Assembly (NCBI RefSeq): GCF_014192575.1
Contig: NZ_JACHYC010000006.1
Location: forward strand, 1-64,000
Source: Variovorax sp. Sphag1AA
GTDB taxonomy: Bacteria; Pseudomonadota; Gammaproteobacteria; Burkholderiales; Burkholderiaceae_C
Direction of reading: 5' to 3'
Length of the DNA stretch: 64,000 nt
Below, piece by piece: positions 8,822-17,505 of the stretch (its first letter is position 1; each line of letters starts with the position of its first letter). The position numbers and the translations under genes are program-made. A model generated the notes under the pieces. The model was given only the letters and a program-made list of their open reading frames with translations. It was not told the DNA's origin and did no database searches.

Positions 8822-9553
8822 TCAGCGGTGGAGCAGTTGATGCACCGCCGCGGGTAGCGAATTCACCTGCGGCATGAAGCGGTCGATGACCGCGCCGAGC
8901 ACCACTGCGCAGAACAGTGCACCCAGCAGCGGCTTCCAGGTGAGCCGCACCGCGACAGTGAGCCAGCCTTCGCGCGCGACTCTTATCGCGGCACGCGCGG
9001 AGACGTACGAGAACGCGAGTTCGATCGCCACCGCGAGCAGCGCATCCCAGCCGAAATAGAGCAAGGCGAGCGCGCCTGCGCCGAACACGATCGCGGCGCA
9101 GATCAGGAAGATCGCGACCACGGGCACCACGATCACGACGCCTTCGTCGACGCTGCCCGCCGCTTCGAGCGCGCCGCTCGCGATATCGGATGCGCCGGTG
9201 CCGGAGGGATGATGGATCGCGCTGGCGCCGCTCGAACGCGGTGAATTCCATTCGAAGACGCCCGGATCCGGCACGTCGGGATTAAATTGCGCATTGCGCC
9301 GAACCAGCCGCTCGGCCCACCACCGCAGCACCAGCAGGTAGGCGCCGTAGCCCGCGCCCAACGCCACCACGTAGCGCACTGCCAGCGAATCGACGCCGAA
9401 CAGCATCAGCAGATGCGAAACCATCCACGTCACCAGCAACGTGAGAGTGCCGATCAACAGCCCGTGCGCGCGCAGGTTGTAGGTGCGATGCAGTTCGCGC
9501 TCGACCTTTGTTTCCCAGACGCGTACCGATGCCCAGTCCGACAGGATCCTCAA
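8822..9553 (-). CDS. unknown integral membrane protein
   Basis: 243 residues that I do not recognise. Predicted membrane segments lie around residues 30-52 and 62-80, then, after a Ser/Gly/Pro-rich loop of about 60 residues, near 140-165, 168-188 and 205-228. The loop contains no motif I can name. It ends 16 bases from the convergent PanE-like gene and begins 13 bases after the stop of alr, so it is probably the second gene of an alr operon. The coding frame has normal high GC at third positions, which supports a real gene. Confidence 0.7.
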   Translation of the reverse strand: MRILSDWASVRVWETKVERELHRTYNLRAHGLLIGTLTLLVTWMVSHLLMLFGVDSLAVRYVVALGAGYGAYLLVLRWWAERLVRRNAQFNPDVPDPGVFEWNSPRSSGASAIHHPSGTGASDIASGALEAAGSVDEGVVIVVPVVAIFLICAAIVFGAGALALLYFGWDALLAVAIELAFSYVSARAAIRVAREGWLTVAVRLTWKPLLGALFCAVVLGAVIDRFMPQVNSLPAAVHQLLHR

Positions 9554-9566
9554 GCGGGCGCTCCGA

Positions 9567-10655
9567 TCAGTCGGCCGCGACCGGCACGCGCTGCGCGACC
9601 GCGCACATCAGCTCGTAGCCGACGGTGCCCGCCGCCTGCGCGACTTCGTCGATGGAGAGCACCGCGCCGTTCGATGCGCGGCCCCACAGCGTGACCTCGC
9701 TGCCGAAGCCCGCATCGGGCACTGGGGTGAGGTCGACGGTGACCATGTCCATGCTCACGCGCCCGACCATGCGGGTGCGCACGCCGTTGACCAGCACCGG
9801 GGTTCCGGTGTCGCAGTGCCTCGGATAGCCGTCGCCGTAGCCGACCGCCGCGACGCCGACGCGCAGCGGTCCGTCGGCGGTGAATCGCGATCCGTAGCCG
9901 ATCGTGTCGCCGGCCTTGAGGGTCTGCACCGAGATCAGCTTGGTCGAGAGCGTCATGCTGGGCTGGAGCTGCCAGTGCGCCGCGTCGTGCTCGGGAAAAT
10001 CCGGCGCGCTTCCGTACAGCAGGATTCCCGGTCGCACCCAATCGGCGCGTGCCGCCGCCGAGTGGCGAAGGGTGGCGGCGCTGTTGGCGACCGAGCGCTC
10101 GCCCGGCAGGTCGCGCGTGGCCTCGTCGAACACTTCGACCTGGTGCGCGATGCCGCGCGAGCCGTCGGCGTCGCTGAAGTGGGTCATCAGCGAGATTTCG
10201 TCGACCTGCGGCAGTGCATTGAGCCGCGTCCATGCGGCGCGGAAGCGCTCGGGGGTGAAGCCAAGCCGGTTCATGCCGGAATTCATTTTGAGAAAGACGC
10301 GGTGCGGCACCTGCGTCTTGTGTGCGGCCAGCCAGTCGATCTGCGCATCGCAGTGCACCGCGTGCCAGAGATCGAGGCGCGAACAGAGTTCGAGATCGCG
10401 CGGCTCGAACACGCCTTCCAGCAGCAGCACCGGGCCGCGCCAGCCGAGCGATCGGATCCGTTCAGCTTCGTTCAGGTCCAGCAGCGCAAAGCCGTCAGCT
10501 GCCCGGAAGGCGTCGAAGACGCGCTCGATCCCGTGCCCGTAGGCGTTGGCTTTGACGACCGCCCAGACGCGCGAATCGAGCGCCGCGCGGCGCGCGCGAT
10601 CGAGGTTGTGTTGCAACGCAGCGGAATGGATGGTGGCGAGGATCGGACGCGGCAC
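9567..10655 (-). CDS. alr: alanine racemase
   Basis: 362 residues when started at GTG 10655; the resulting N-terminus [16 protein letters not shown] matches the family, while any longer form would add 45 residues of non-homologous sequence. It interconverts L- and D-alanine for peptidoglycan, using PLP bound to Lys35 in [10 protein letters not shown]. Other signatures are the active-site region VGRVSMDM and [10 protein letters not shown] near the C-terminal barrel domain. It is divergent from lplT with a 169-base spacer, and the unknown membrane protein follows 13 bases downstream. Biosynthetic versus catabolic (DadX) type cannot be settled, but no dadA is adjacent. Confidence 0.93.
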   Translation of the reverse strand: MPRPILATIHSAALQHNLDRARRAALDSRVWAVVKANAYGHGIERVFDAFRAADGFALLDLNEAERIRSLGWRGPVLLLEGVFEPRDLELCSRLDLWHAVHCDAQIDWLAAHKTQVPHRVFLKMNSGMNRLGFTPERFRAAWTRLNALPQVDEISLMTHFSDADGSRGIAHQVEVFDEATRDLPGERSVANSAATLRHSAAARADWVRPGILLYGSAPDFPEHDAAHWQLQPSMTLSTKLISVQTLKAGDTIGYGSRFTADGPLRVGVAAVGYGDGYPRHCDTGTPVLVNGVRTRMVGRVSMDMVTVDLTPVPDAGFGSEVTLWGRASNGAVLSIDEVAQAAGTVGYELMCAVAQRVPVAAD

Positions 10656-10727
10656 GGCAAAAAAACCTTGGAGAAAGCTGAAAACACGCACATAAACATG
10701 CCCCGCGCTACGGGACTTCGCGCGATT

Positions 10728-10753
10728 TTGACATCGCACCCCCATGCTATAAC
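10728..10753 (+). promoter_or_regulatory. candidate sigma-70 promoter of lplT
   Basis: TTGACA at 10728-10733 and TATAAC at 10748-10753, the latter preceded by TG-N, an extended -10 element. The spacer is only 14 bases, which is short, so the extended -10 may do most of the work. It lies in the alr-lplT divergent spacer about 70 bases before the lplT start codon. Confidence 0.4.
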
Positions 10754-10824
10754 CGCGCAGCCGCCGTTGAAGCGGCCCCTCTTCCACCATCGCCAGATTT
10801 CGTTGCTGGCCAGTCTGCCCATCG

Positions 10825-12129
10825 ATGAAGCGCGGTTTCTACACGATCATGTCGGCCCAGTTCTTTTCGTCACTGGCCGACAACGCGCTTTTCGTGGCTG
10901 CCGTCGAACTCATGCGAAGCAGCGGCGCGCCGGAATGGCAGCGCGCCGCGCTGGTGCCGATCTTCACCATCTTCTACGTGGCATTCGCGCCGCTGGTGGG
11001 GGCCTTTGCCGACGCGTTGCCCAAGGGCAAGGTGATGTTCATCAGCAATGCGATCAAGGTGGTCGGCTGCGTGATGATGTTGTTCGGCTCGCATCCGCTG
11101 TTCGCCTACGCCATCGTCGGGCTCGGTGCGGCGGCGTATTCGCCGGCCAAGTACGGCATCCTGACCGAGCTGCTGCCGGCGTCGCAGCTGGTCAAGGCCA
11201 ACGGCTGGATCGAAGGCCTGACGATCGCTTCGATCATTCTCGGCATCGTGCTCGGCGGGCAGCTCGTCGGCCACACGCTCTCCAGCCACCTGCTCGCGTT
11301 CGACTTCCCGCTCATCGACACCGGCATCGACTCGCCCCCCGAGGCGGCGATCGCGACGCTGATCCTGGTGTATGTCGTCGCGGCCTGGTTCAACACGCGG
11401 ATTCCGGACACCGGCGTCGAGATGCGCCCGCTGCGCGCCAATCCGCAGCACGGCCTGGTGCGCAACATCGTCGCGCTGCTGCCGGACTTCTGGCACTGCA
11501 ATTCGCGTCTGTGGCGCGACAAGCTCGGCCAGATCTCGCTGGCGACCACCACGCTGTTCTGGGGCGCGGGCGGCAACCTGAAGTACATCGTGCTGGCCTG
11601 GGCATCGCTCGCGCTGGGCTACAACACCGCGCAGGCTTCGTCGCTGACGGGCGTGGTCGCGATCGGCACCGCCATCGGCGCGGTGGTGGCCTCGGTACGC
11701 ATGCGGCTGGACATGGCCACCCGCGTGATTCCGCTGGGCATCGGCATGGGCATCCTGGTGATGGCGATGAACTTCATCGGCAACATCTGGGTGGCGGTGC
11801 CGTTCCTGATCCTGCTGGGCGGCCTGGGCGGCTTCCTGGTGGTGCCGATGAACGCGCTGCTGCAGCACCGCGGGCACAACCTGATGGGCGCTGGCCGCTC
11901 GATCGCGGTGCAGAACTTCAACGAGCAGGCCTGCATCCTGATCCTCGGCGCGTTCTACAGCGCCTGCACCGGGTTGGGCCTGTCGGCATACGCGGCAATC
12001 ACCGCCTTCGGGGTCGTGGTGGCCGGGTTCATGTGGCTCATCAAGCGCTGGCACCAGAGAAATCTCCGCAAGTACCCCGAAGAGGTCGAACACCTCTTGG
12101 CCATCGCCCGCAGCGACAAGCATCACTGA
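10825..12129 (+). CDS. lplT: lysophospholipid transporter LplT
   Basis: 434 residues, 12-helix MFS fold. LplT flips lysophospholipids such as lyso-PE across the inner membrane for re-acylation. The N-terminus ([22 protein letters not shown]) and segments such as [17 protein letters not shown] and [17 protein letters not shown] are typical of the family. In enterobacteria the partner acyltransferase aas is adjacent or fused; here no aas is near, so re-acylation must be encoded elsewhere. A 12-helix sugar-type MFS role is unlikely given these motifs. The next gene begins 18 bases downstream. Confidence 0.9.
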   Translation: MKRGFYTIMSAQFFSSLADNALFVAAVELMRSSGAPEWQRAALVPIFTIFYVAFAPLVGAFADALPKGKVMFISNAIKVVGCVMMLFGSHPLFAYAIVGLGAAAYSPAKYGILTELLPASQLVKANGWIEGLTIASIILGIVLGGQLVGHTLSSHLLAFDFPLIDTGIDSPPEAAIATLILVYVVAAWFNTRIPDTGVEMRPLRANPQHGLVRNIVALLPDFWHCNSRLWRDKLGQISLATTTLFWGAGGNLKYIVLAWASLALGYNTAQASSLTGVVAIGTAIGAVVASVRMRLDMATRVIPLGIGMGILVMAMNFIGNIWVAVPFLILLGGLGGFLVVPMNALLQHRGHNLMGAGRSIAVQNFNEQACILILGAFYSACTGLGLSAYAAITAFGVVVAGFMWLIKRWHQRNLRKYPEEVEHLLAIARSDKHH

Positions 12130-12147
12130 TTCCGGATCTCGACTGTC

Positions 12148-13050
12148 TTGGCTGCGCTTGCGCTTGTGTTCAACGCCTTCGTCTGGGGCGTTTCATGGAT
12201 TCCCTTCCGGCAGATCGAGGCCCATGGCCTGCACCCGGTCTGGACGACTTTCCTGGTCTACGTCGTCATCGCCACGGTGATCGCGGTGCTGCGCCGCAGC
12301 ATGTGGCACATGTTCGTCCAGCATCCGGGGCTGGTGCTGCTCGGGCTGGCTGCGGGGCTGACCAATGTCGGGTTCAACTGGGCGGTGACGCAGGGCGACG
12401 TGGTTCGCGTGGTGCTGCTGTTCTATCTGATGCCGCTCTGGAGCGTTCTGCTTGCGTGGGCGCTGCTCGGTGAGCGCCCGACCGTATCGGCTCTCGCACG
12501 CGTGACGCTGGCGCTGGTGGGCGTGGCCGTCGTGCTGAAGACGCCGGAGGTCGAATGGCCGGTCCCGTCGAGCTTGCCGGATTGGCTCGGCGTGGCCGCG
12601 GGCTTCTGCTTCGCAGTGACGAACATCCTGCTGCGCGGCCTGCGCCACGCACCGGGCGAATCACGCGCGCTGGCGATGTTCGGCGGCTGCGCGCTGGTGG
12701 CAGGCACGACCGCGATCGCCGGAACCGCGCTGGGTGCCATGCACGCACCGGTGTGGACCGAGACCGGCTGGTGGGGCTGGGCCGCGGTGCTCGGCACTGG
12801 CTTCGTCTTCGCCAACATCTGCCTGCAATACGGCGCAGCGCGGCTCGCGGGCAACGTGACGGCGGTGATCATGCTGTCAGAGGTGCTGTTCGCGAGCGTA
12901 TCGTCGGTTGCCCTCGGTGCGGCAACCATGAGCGCGCATATCTGGGCCGGCGGCGCGCTGATCGTTCTGGCGGCCGCATGGTCGGCGTTTGCGCGATCGC
13001 CAGGCGACACGGATGATGACCGGTCCGCATTCCAGAAAGAATCTCCATGA
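12148..13050 (+). CDS. EamA/DMT-family permease
   Basis: 300 residues with about ten hydrophobic helices and two EamA repeats (roughly residues 1-130 and 150-285). Motifs such as FYLMPLWSVLLAWALLGERPT and the second-repeat NICLQYGAARLAGNVTAV are typical for drug/metabolite transporters that export amino acids or small metabolites. The start is a TTG at 12148, 18 bases after lplT; no ATG gives a full first helix. Its last codons overlap the start of the glutathione peroxidase gene (ATGA at 13047-13050), so the two are translationally coupled. The substrate is unknown. Confidence 0.85.
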   Translation: MAALALVFNAFVWGVSWIPFRQIEAHGLHPVWTTFLVYVVIATVIAVLRRSMWHMFVQHPGLVLLGLAAGLTNVGFNWAVTQGDVVRVVLLFYLMPLWSVLLAWALLGERPTVSALARVTLALVGVAVVLKTPEVEWPVPSSLPDWLGVAAGFCFAVTNILLRGLRHAPGESRALAMFGGCALVAGTTAIAGTALGAMHAPVWTETGWWGWAAVLGTGFVFANICLQYGAARLAGNVTAVIMLSEVLFASVSSVALGAATMSAHIWAGGALIVLAAAWSAFARSPGDTDDDRSAFQKESP

Positions 13051-13532
13051 CGAGCGTGTACGACTTCGAAGCCAAGCAGATCGACGGCAAGCCTGTTTCG
13101 CTTTCCGAGTTCAGGGGCAAGGTGCTGCTCATCGTCAACACGGCGAGCGAGTGCGGCTTCACGCCGCAGTTCGCGGGCCTCGAGGCGCTCTACGAGAAGT
13201 TCGGGCCCAAGGGGCTGACGGTGCTTGGTTTTCCGTCGAACCAGTTCGGCAAGCAGGACCCGGGAACCAACGAGGAGATCAGCGCCTTCTGCACCCGCAA
13301 CTACGGCGTGAGCTTTCCGATGATGGAAAAGATCGAGGTCAATGGCCCGGGCGCTGCGCCGCTCTACAAGTGGCTGGTGAAGGAAGCGCGGGGCATTCTC
13401 GGCAGCGCGGCCATCAAGTGGAACTTCACCAAGTTCCTGATCGGGAAGGACGGGCAGGTGATCAAGCGCTACGCGCCGATCGACAAGCCCGAATCCATCA
13501 GCGGTGACATCGAGGCCGCGCTCGCGGCCTGA
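13047..13532 (+). CDS. glutathione peroxidase family thiol peroxidase
   Basis: 161 residues, normal for bacterial BsaA/BtuE-type enzymes that reduce hydrogen peroxide or lipid hydroperoxides with thioredoxin or glutathione. The catalytic tetrad is visible: Cys36 in NTASECGFTPQ (Cys instead of selenocysteine), Gln70 in FPSNQFGKQ, and Trp and Asn in IKWNFTKF. It overlaps the upstream EamA permease by four bases. No signal peptide is seen, so it acts in the cytoplasm. Confidence 0.92.
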   Translation: MTSVYDFEAKQIDGKPVSLSEFRGKVLLIVNTASECGFTPQFAGLEALYEKFGPKGLTVLGFPSNQFGKQDPGTNEEISAFCTRNYGVSFPMMEKIEVNGPGAAPLYKWLVKEARGILGSAAIKWNFTKFLIGKDGQVIKRYAPIDKPESISGDIEAALAA

Positions 13533-13559
13533 GCCCCGCGTCGAGCCCGCAGAAGCGGG

Positions 13560-13982
13560 TCAGAAGCGGAAGTCGGCGGTCTTCGAGCCGTTGCCCAGCG
13601 ACACCACCTGCGACTTGGTCACGCCTTCGCTCGCTGCCGCAACGGTGTAGCGGCCGGCCGGCAGGTCCACCAGGCAGACCGGCCCGTCAGCGCGCATCGA
13701 CAGCGCCGTGCTGCCCTGAGCGTCAGTCACCGTGACCTGCACGTCCGCCAGATAGGCGCCGCTCGCACGCGCGAACAGCAGCGACAGCGGGTGGTCCTTC
13801 ATCGCGGCGCGCATCGCGTCGGATTCTTCGGAGCCGACGCCGCCGCACACGTAGCGGGCGGCGCCCAGCGTCTTCATCGACGGCGCGAGGACCGGTGTCT
13901 GCGCCTGCACCATCCATGGCGCAAGCGCGCACGCGCACACCGTGGCGGCGCGTGCCAGTGTCTGGATGGAAGTCCGTTTCAT
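13560..13982 (-). CDS. secreted protein with a carboxypeptidase-regulatory-like fold, function unknown
   Basis: 140 residues from ATG 13982, with a Sec signal peptide (KRTSIQTLARAATVCACALAPWMVQAQ). The mature part is a single small beta domain with DVQVTVTDAQGSTALSM and VDLPAGRYTVAAASEG, which resembles carboxypeptidase regulatory-like or transthyretin-like repeats. A pair of cysteines (CGG near residue 46 and PVCLVDLPAG) could form a disulfide. It is convergent with the peroxidase gene; a GC-rich hairpin (13545-13560) lies between them. No partner gene reveals its role. Confidence 0.65.
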   Translation of the reverse strand: MKRTSIQTLARAATVCACALAPWMVQAQTPVLAPSMKTLGAARYVCGGVGSEESDAMRAAMKDHPLSLLFARASGAYLADVQVTVTDAQGSTALSMRADGPVCLVDLPAGRYTVAAASEGVTKSQVVSLGNGSKTADFRF

Positions 13983-14077
13983 CGAATCACTCCGGTGGTG
14001 AAACACGCGGGAATGTTCGCGCCCGACCCGGGCCTTCGGGGTCAGACCAGACCCCCAGTCCTTGTGCGATCAGGCGA

Positions 14078-15310
14078 TCAGGGTGCCGGCGCGAGGGCCT
14101 CGTCCAGCAGTTCGACCCAGTGCCGCACTGGCACTTCACTGCCACTCTGCAGGTGCGTGATGCAGCCGATGTTGGCCGACACGATGGTGGTCGGCCGAAG
14201 CTGGTTCAGATGGTCGAGCTTGCGGTCGCGCAGCTTGTAGGACAGCTCCGGCTGCAGCACGGAATAGGTGCCCGCAGAGCCGCAGCACAGGTGCGATTCG
14301 TTCTGCGCAACCTGCACGTCGAAGCCCAGCGCACGCAGGTGCTTCTCGACGCCGCCGCGCAGCTTCTGGCCGTGCTGCAGCGTGCACGGCGGGTGGTAGG
14401 CGACGAGGCCCGCCGGCGGCTTGACGCGTGGCTTCAGCGTGGGCGCGATGTCGGGCAGCAGCTCGCTCAGGTCGCGCGTGATCGCACTGATGCACGCGGC
14501 TTTTTCCGCGTAGACCGGGTCGTCCTTCAGCATGTGGCCGTACTCGCGCACCGTGACGCCACAGCCCGAGGCATTCATGACGATGGCCTCGACCTCGTTA
14601 CGTTCGACCTGCGGCCACCAGGCGTCGATGTTGGCGCGCATCTGCGCCTTGCCGCCGTCGTGGTCGTTGAGGTGGAACTTGATCGCGCCGCAGCAGCCCG
14701 CACTGGACGCGACCACCACCTGGATGCCGGCCGCGTCGAGCACGCGCGCGGTCGCGCTGTTGATGTTGGGCGACATGGCCGGCTGCACGCACCCGGTGAG
14801 CATCAGCATCTTGCGTGCGTGCGTGCGCGAAGGCCATGCGCCCGCCGGTCGTGCCTCAGGCACCTTGGCCCTGAGCTTCGCGGGTAGCAGTCCGCGCACC
14901 GACTGGCCAAGCTTCATCGCGGGCGCGAAGAGTGACGAGTTCAGGCCTTCCTTCAGTGTCCAGCGAAGGGCGTTGTCGAGCGGCGGGCGCGGCACCTTGT
15001 CCTCGACGATCTTGCGGCCGATGTCGACGAGGTGGCCGTACTGCACGCCGCTCGGGCAGGTCGACTCGCAATTGCGGCAGGTGAGGCAGCGGTCGAGATG
15101 GAGCTGCGTGCTCTGCGTCGGCGCCTTGCCTTCGAGCACCTGCTTGATCAGGTAGATGCGGCCGCGCGGCCCGTCGAGCTCATCGCCGAGCAACTGGTAG
15201 GTCGGGCAGGTCGCGGTGCAGAAGCCGCAGTGCACGCATTTGCGAAGGATCGCCTCGGCTTCGCGACCTTCGGGCGTGTTCTTGAATTCGGGGGCGAGTT
15301 CGGTCTGCAT
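14078..15310 (-). CDS. glcF: glycolate oxidase iron-sulfur subunit
   Basis: 410 residues. Two ferredoxin-type [4Fe-4S] motifs are present: Cys25, 28, 31, 35 and Cys75, 78, 81, 85. The C-terminal half has the two CCG domains (SAGCCGAIKFH and SHLCCGSAGTYS) found in GlcF and heterodisulfide-reductase-like proteins. GlcF passes electrons from glycolate oxidation by GlcD/GlcE to the membrane quinone pool. It starts 6 bases after the glcE stop. The glcD flavoprotein subunit, needed for activity, is not in this window. Confidence 0.93.
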   Translation of the reverse strand: MQTELAPEFKNTPEGREAEAILRKCVHCGFCTATCPTYQLLGDELDGPRGRIYLIKQVLEGKAPTQSTQLHLDRCLTCRNCESTCPSGVQYGHLVDIGRKIVEDKVPRPPLDNALRWTLKEGLNSSLFAPAMKLGQSVRGLLPAKLRAKVPEARPAGAWPSRTHARKMLMLTGCVQPAMSPNINSATARVLDAAGIQVVVASSAGCCGAIKFHLNDHDGGKAQMRANIDAWWPQVERNEVEAIVMNASGCGVTVREYGHMLKDDPVYAEKAACISAITRDLSELLPDIAPTLKPRVKPPAGLVAYHPPCTLQHGQKLRGGVEKHLRALGFDVQVAQNESHLCCGSAGTYSVLQPELSYKLRDRKLDHLNQLRPTTIVSANIGCITHLQSGSEVPVRHWVELLDEALAPAP

Positions 15311-15316
15311 GCTGGA

Positions 15317-16414
15317 TCAGTTTGGCGAGTAGAGCCGCCCGCGATGGAAGACAGCTTGCGGGTCGAACTCCTGCATCAACGCGCGGTGGATGCGCTGGGC
15401 GGGTGCGCTCAGTACATCGAAGCGCCCGAGCACGCGATGACCATGCGCGTCCGATGGCCTGAAGAGGGTGGCGTGTCCACCTGCCGCCTGCGCCGCTGCG
15501 CGGAGCTGCGGCCGCTGATCCGGCGGCGCGAGATACCAGCGCTGGGCGCCGTGCCATTCGACCATCGGGGAACCCGCGATATCGAGCACGGGCGCGGTCT
15601 GCGGAACCGACAGGCGCCAGAGATCGTGCTCAGGGTGGCTCGTGAACCATGGATGCCGATGGTCCCGGAGCGACTGCCATCCTGCGGCCGATCGCGCGGC
15701 ATCTTGCCGCTCGCCGCCGAGATGCGTGCAGGCCGCTTCCACCGCCGCCACGGCCCCGCGCAGGCGCAGCGAGAGAAAGCCCGATCCATCGCGCTCCCGC
15801 CAAATGCTCGCGTTGAGCGGCAGAGGACGGCCGCCCCATTCGTTGAGCAGCCGCAGCGCATCGGCCTGCGTGCATGCGAACTCCAGCGTCGCTTCGGCCG
15901 GGGCGACCGGCAGCACCTTGAGGCTCACTTCTGCAATCACGCCAAGCACGCCCAGCGAACCCGCGAGCACACGCGAGACGTCATAGCCCGCGACGTTCTT
16001 CATCACCTGACCGCCGAAGGTCAGCACCTCGCCGCGACCGTTGACCAGCACCGCGCCGAGCACGTAGTCGCGCACGCAACCCACGCTGGCGCGCGAAGGC
16101 CCGCTGAGCCCTGCGGCAACCATGCCGCCGACCGTTCCGCCATCGGCGAAACGGGGCGGCTCGAAGGCAAGGCACTGGCCCCTTTCGGCGAGCGCCGCTT
16201 CGAGCTCCGCCAGTGGCGTGCCGGCGCGAACGGTAACGACCAGTTCGCTCGGTTCGTAGCTGGTGATGCCGGTGAGTCCGGTCGTGGAGAGGGGCTCGCC
16301 CTGCGGCGGCTCGCCGTAGAAGTCCTTGGTGCCGCCGCCACGAATGGACAGCGTCTTGCCGTCGGCGGCGGCAGCGCGAATGCGCTCGGTGATCTGGCGA
16401 AGGGCTGGATCCAT
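15317..16414 (-). CDS. glcE: glycolate oxidase FAD-binding subunit GlcE
   Basis: 365 residues of the FAD-linked oxidase (PCMH) family. Motifs in the FAD-binding domain include SIRGGGTKDFYG near residue 23, GGTVGGMVAAGLSGP near 91 and GGQVMKNVAGYDVSRVLAGS near 134. GlcE pairs with GlcD to form the flavin part of glycolate oxidase, which makes glyoxylate. It is transcribed with glcF (6-base gap). Unlike the usual glcD-glcE-glcF order, the gene just upstream is an SMP-30-like lactonase 28 bases away. Confidence 0.92.
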   Translation of the reverse strand: MDPALRQITERIRAAAADGKTLSIRGGGTKDFYGEPPQGEPLSTTGLTGITSYEPSELVVTVRAGTPLAELEAALAERGQCLAFEPPRFADGGTVGGMVAAGLSGPSRASVGCVRDYVLGAVLVNGRGEVLTFGGQVMKNVAGYDVSRVLAGSLGVLGVIAEVSLKVLPVAPAEATLEFACTQADALRLLNEWGGRPLPLNASIWRERDGSGFLSLRLRGAVAAVEAACTHLGGERQDAARSAAGWQSLRDHRHPWFTSHPEHDLWRLSVPQTAPVLDIAGSPMVEWHGAQRWYLAPPDQRPQLRAAAQAAGGHATLFRPSDAHGHRVLGRFDVLSAPAQRIHRALMQEFDPQAVFHRGRLYSPN

Positions 16415-16442
16415 GGCGGCGATCGTACCGCCGCGAAGCAGG

Positions 16443-17363
16443 TCAGTCCTCGAAGAAATTGACGGGAAGACCCGGGGTTGCCACCCGCGTCGCGAGAACG
16501 TGGCCCGATGCGGGACGCAGTTCGAGCTCTTGCGCAGGTCTTCCGCGCCGAGCCGTGGTTACGAAAAGCGTACGCAGATCGTCACCGCCGAAGCACGGCA
16601 TCGTCGGGCACTGCACCGGCGTGGGCAGGGACGAAACCAGTGCACCCGACGGCGAGAAGCGCAGCAGCTGACCGCCTTCGAACATGGCAACCCAGTAGTG
16701 GCCTTCGGCATCGACGGTCGCGCCATCCGGACGGCCCTGGTAGCGCAGCGGCGACTCCGGCGTCCAGCCGGGCGGCTTTTCTTCGAACTGCTGGAACACG
16801 CGACGACGTGACAAGGTGTTGACGCGCGCAGCCCACGTCCACGCGACCACCCGATGCGCGGCGGTGTCGGCCCAGTACATCGTGTCGCTATCGGGCGAGA
16901 AGGCCAGGCCGTTGGCAGTGGTCGCCTCGTTCGCCATCTGCTCGAGCGTGGGCGCGCGGCCGCCGCGCGCGTCGAGGCAGTAGAGCGCGGCGATCGCGCC
17001 GTCCTTCGCCTCGTTGAGCGTGCCGGCCCAGAAGCGGCCGAGCGGATCGCACTTGCCATCGTTGAAGCGCATCTTGAGCACGTCGTGATTCACGCGCGCC
17101 ATCGCCTTGAGCGTGCCGCCCCACTCGCGCGCGCGATAGATGCCGTCGCGCAGTGCGATCACCAGCCCGCCGCTGCGCGCGGGCGCCATGCATCCGGGCT
17201 CGGTCGGCATGTCCCATCGCTCGACGGTCGGGCTGTGAATGTCGCCGCGCGTGCGCAAGGCGGCACGGCCCGGGATGTCTAGCCAGTAGAGGGAACGCTC
17301 GATGGGGTGCCAGAACGGCGATTCACCGAGCTGGCTCAGGCTGTCGGTCAATGTGGTCCACAT
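16443..17363 (-). CDS. SMP-30/gluconolactonase family hydrolase
   Basis: 306 residues, a six-bladed beta-propeller of the SMP-30/regucalcin/Gnl type, which hydrolyses sugar lactones with a divalent metal. Seen are the entry strand LGESPFWHP with the first metal-binding Glu, FNDGKCDPLGRFWAGT near residue 100 and the metal-ligand segment TANGLAFSPDSDTMYWAD near 150. It precedes glcE by 28 bases and may be co-transcribed with it, although a lactonase has no obvious role in glycolate oxidation. The exact lactone is unknown. The divergent and upstream region holds the amtB terminator. Confidence 0.88.
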   Translation of the reverse strand: MWTTLTDSLSQLGESPFWHPIERSLYWLDIPGRAALRTRGDIHSPTVERWDMPTEPGCMAPARSGGLVIALRDGIYRAREWGGTLKAMARVNHDVLKMRFNDGKCDPLGRFWAGTLNEAKDGAIAALYCLDARGGRAPTLEQMANEATTANGLAFSPDSDTMYWADTAAHRVVAWTWAARVNTLSRRRVFQQFEEKPPGWTPESPLRYQGRPDGATVDAEGHYWVAMFEGGQLLRFSPSGALVSSLPTPVQCPTMPCFGGDDLRTLFVTTARRGRPAQELELRPASGHVLATRVATPGLPVNFFED

Positions 17364-17390
17364 GCCGCGAGCTTAGGGGCAAATCGGAAC

Positions 17391-17427
17391 AAAAAAAGAC
17401 CCGCTGGCGCCGAAGCGCTCGCGGGTC
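17391..17427 (-). terminator. intrinsic terminator of the porin-glnK-amtB operon
   Basis: On the minus strand GACCCGC (17427-17421) pairs with GCGGGTC (17404-17398), with a second stem GCGC-TTCG-GCGC inside the loop, followed by seven T (17397-17391). It lies about 80 bases after the amtB stop and is a textbook Rho-independent terminator for leftward transcription. Confidence 0.88.
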
Positions 17428-17505
17428 GAACATCCAGAGGAGAACCTCGCAGCGAAAAACGAAATCTTGTCTAGAAAACTGTTTGCGGTATGAAACAGAC
17501 CGTCA

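Noticed and set aside
9483-12473. Open frame of nearly 1000 codons on the + strand
   Set aside because: It crosses alr (opposite strand), lplT and the EamA gene in a wrong frame, with no recognisable domain; a shadow frame.
13545-13560. GCCCGC-AGAA-GCGGGT hairpin as a terminator between gpx and the small secreted gene
   Set aside because: The stem is short and there is no T-run on either strand; not strong enough to call.
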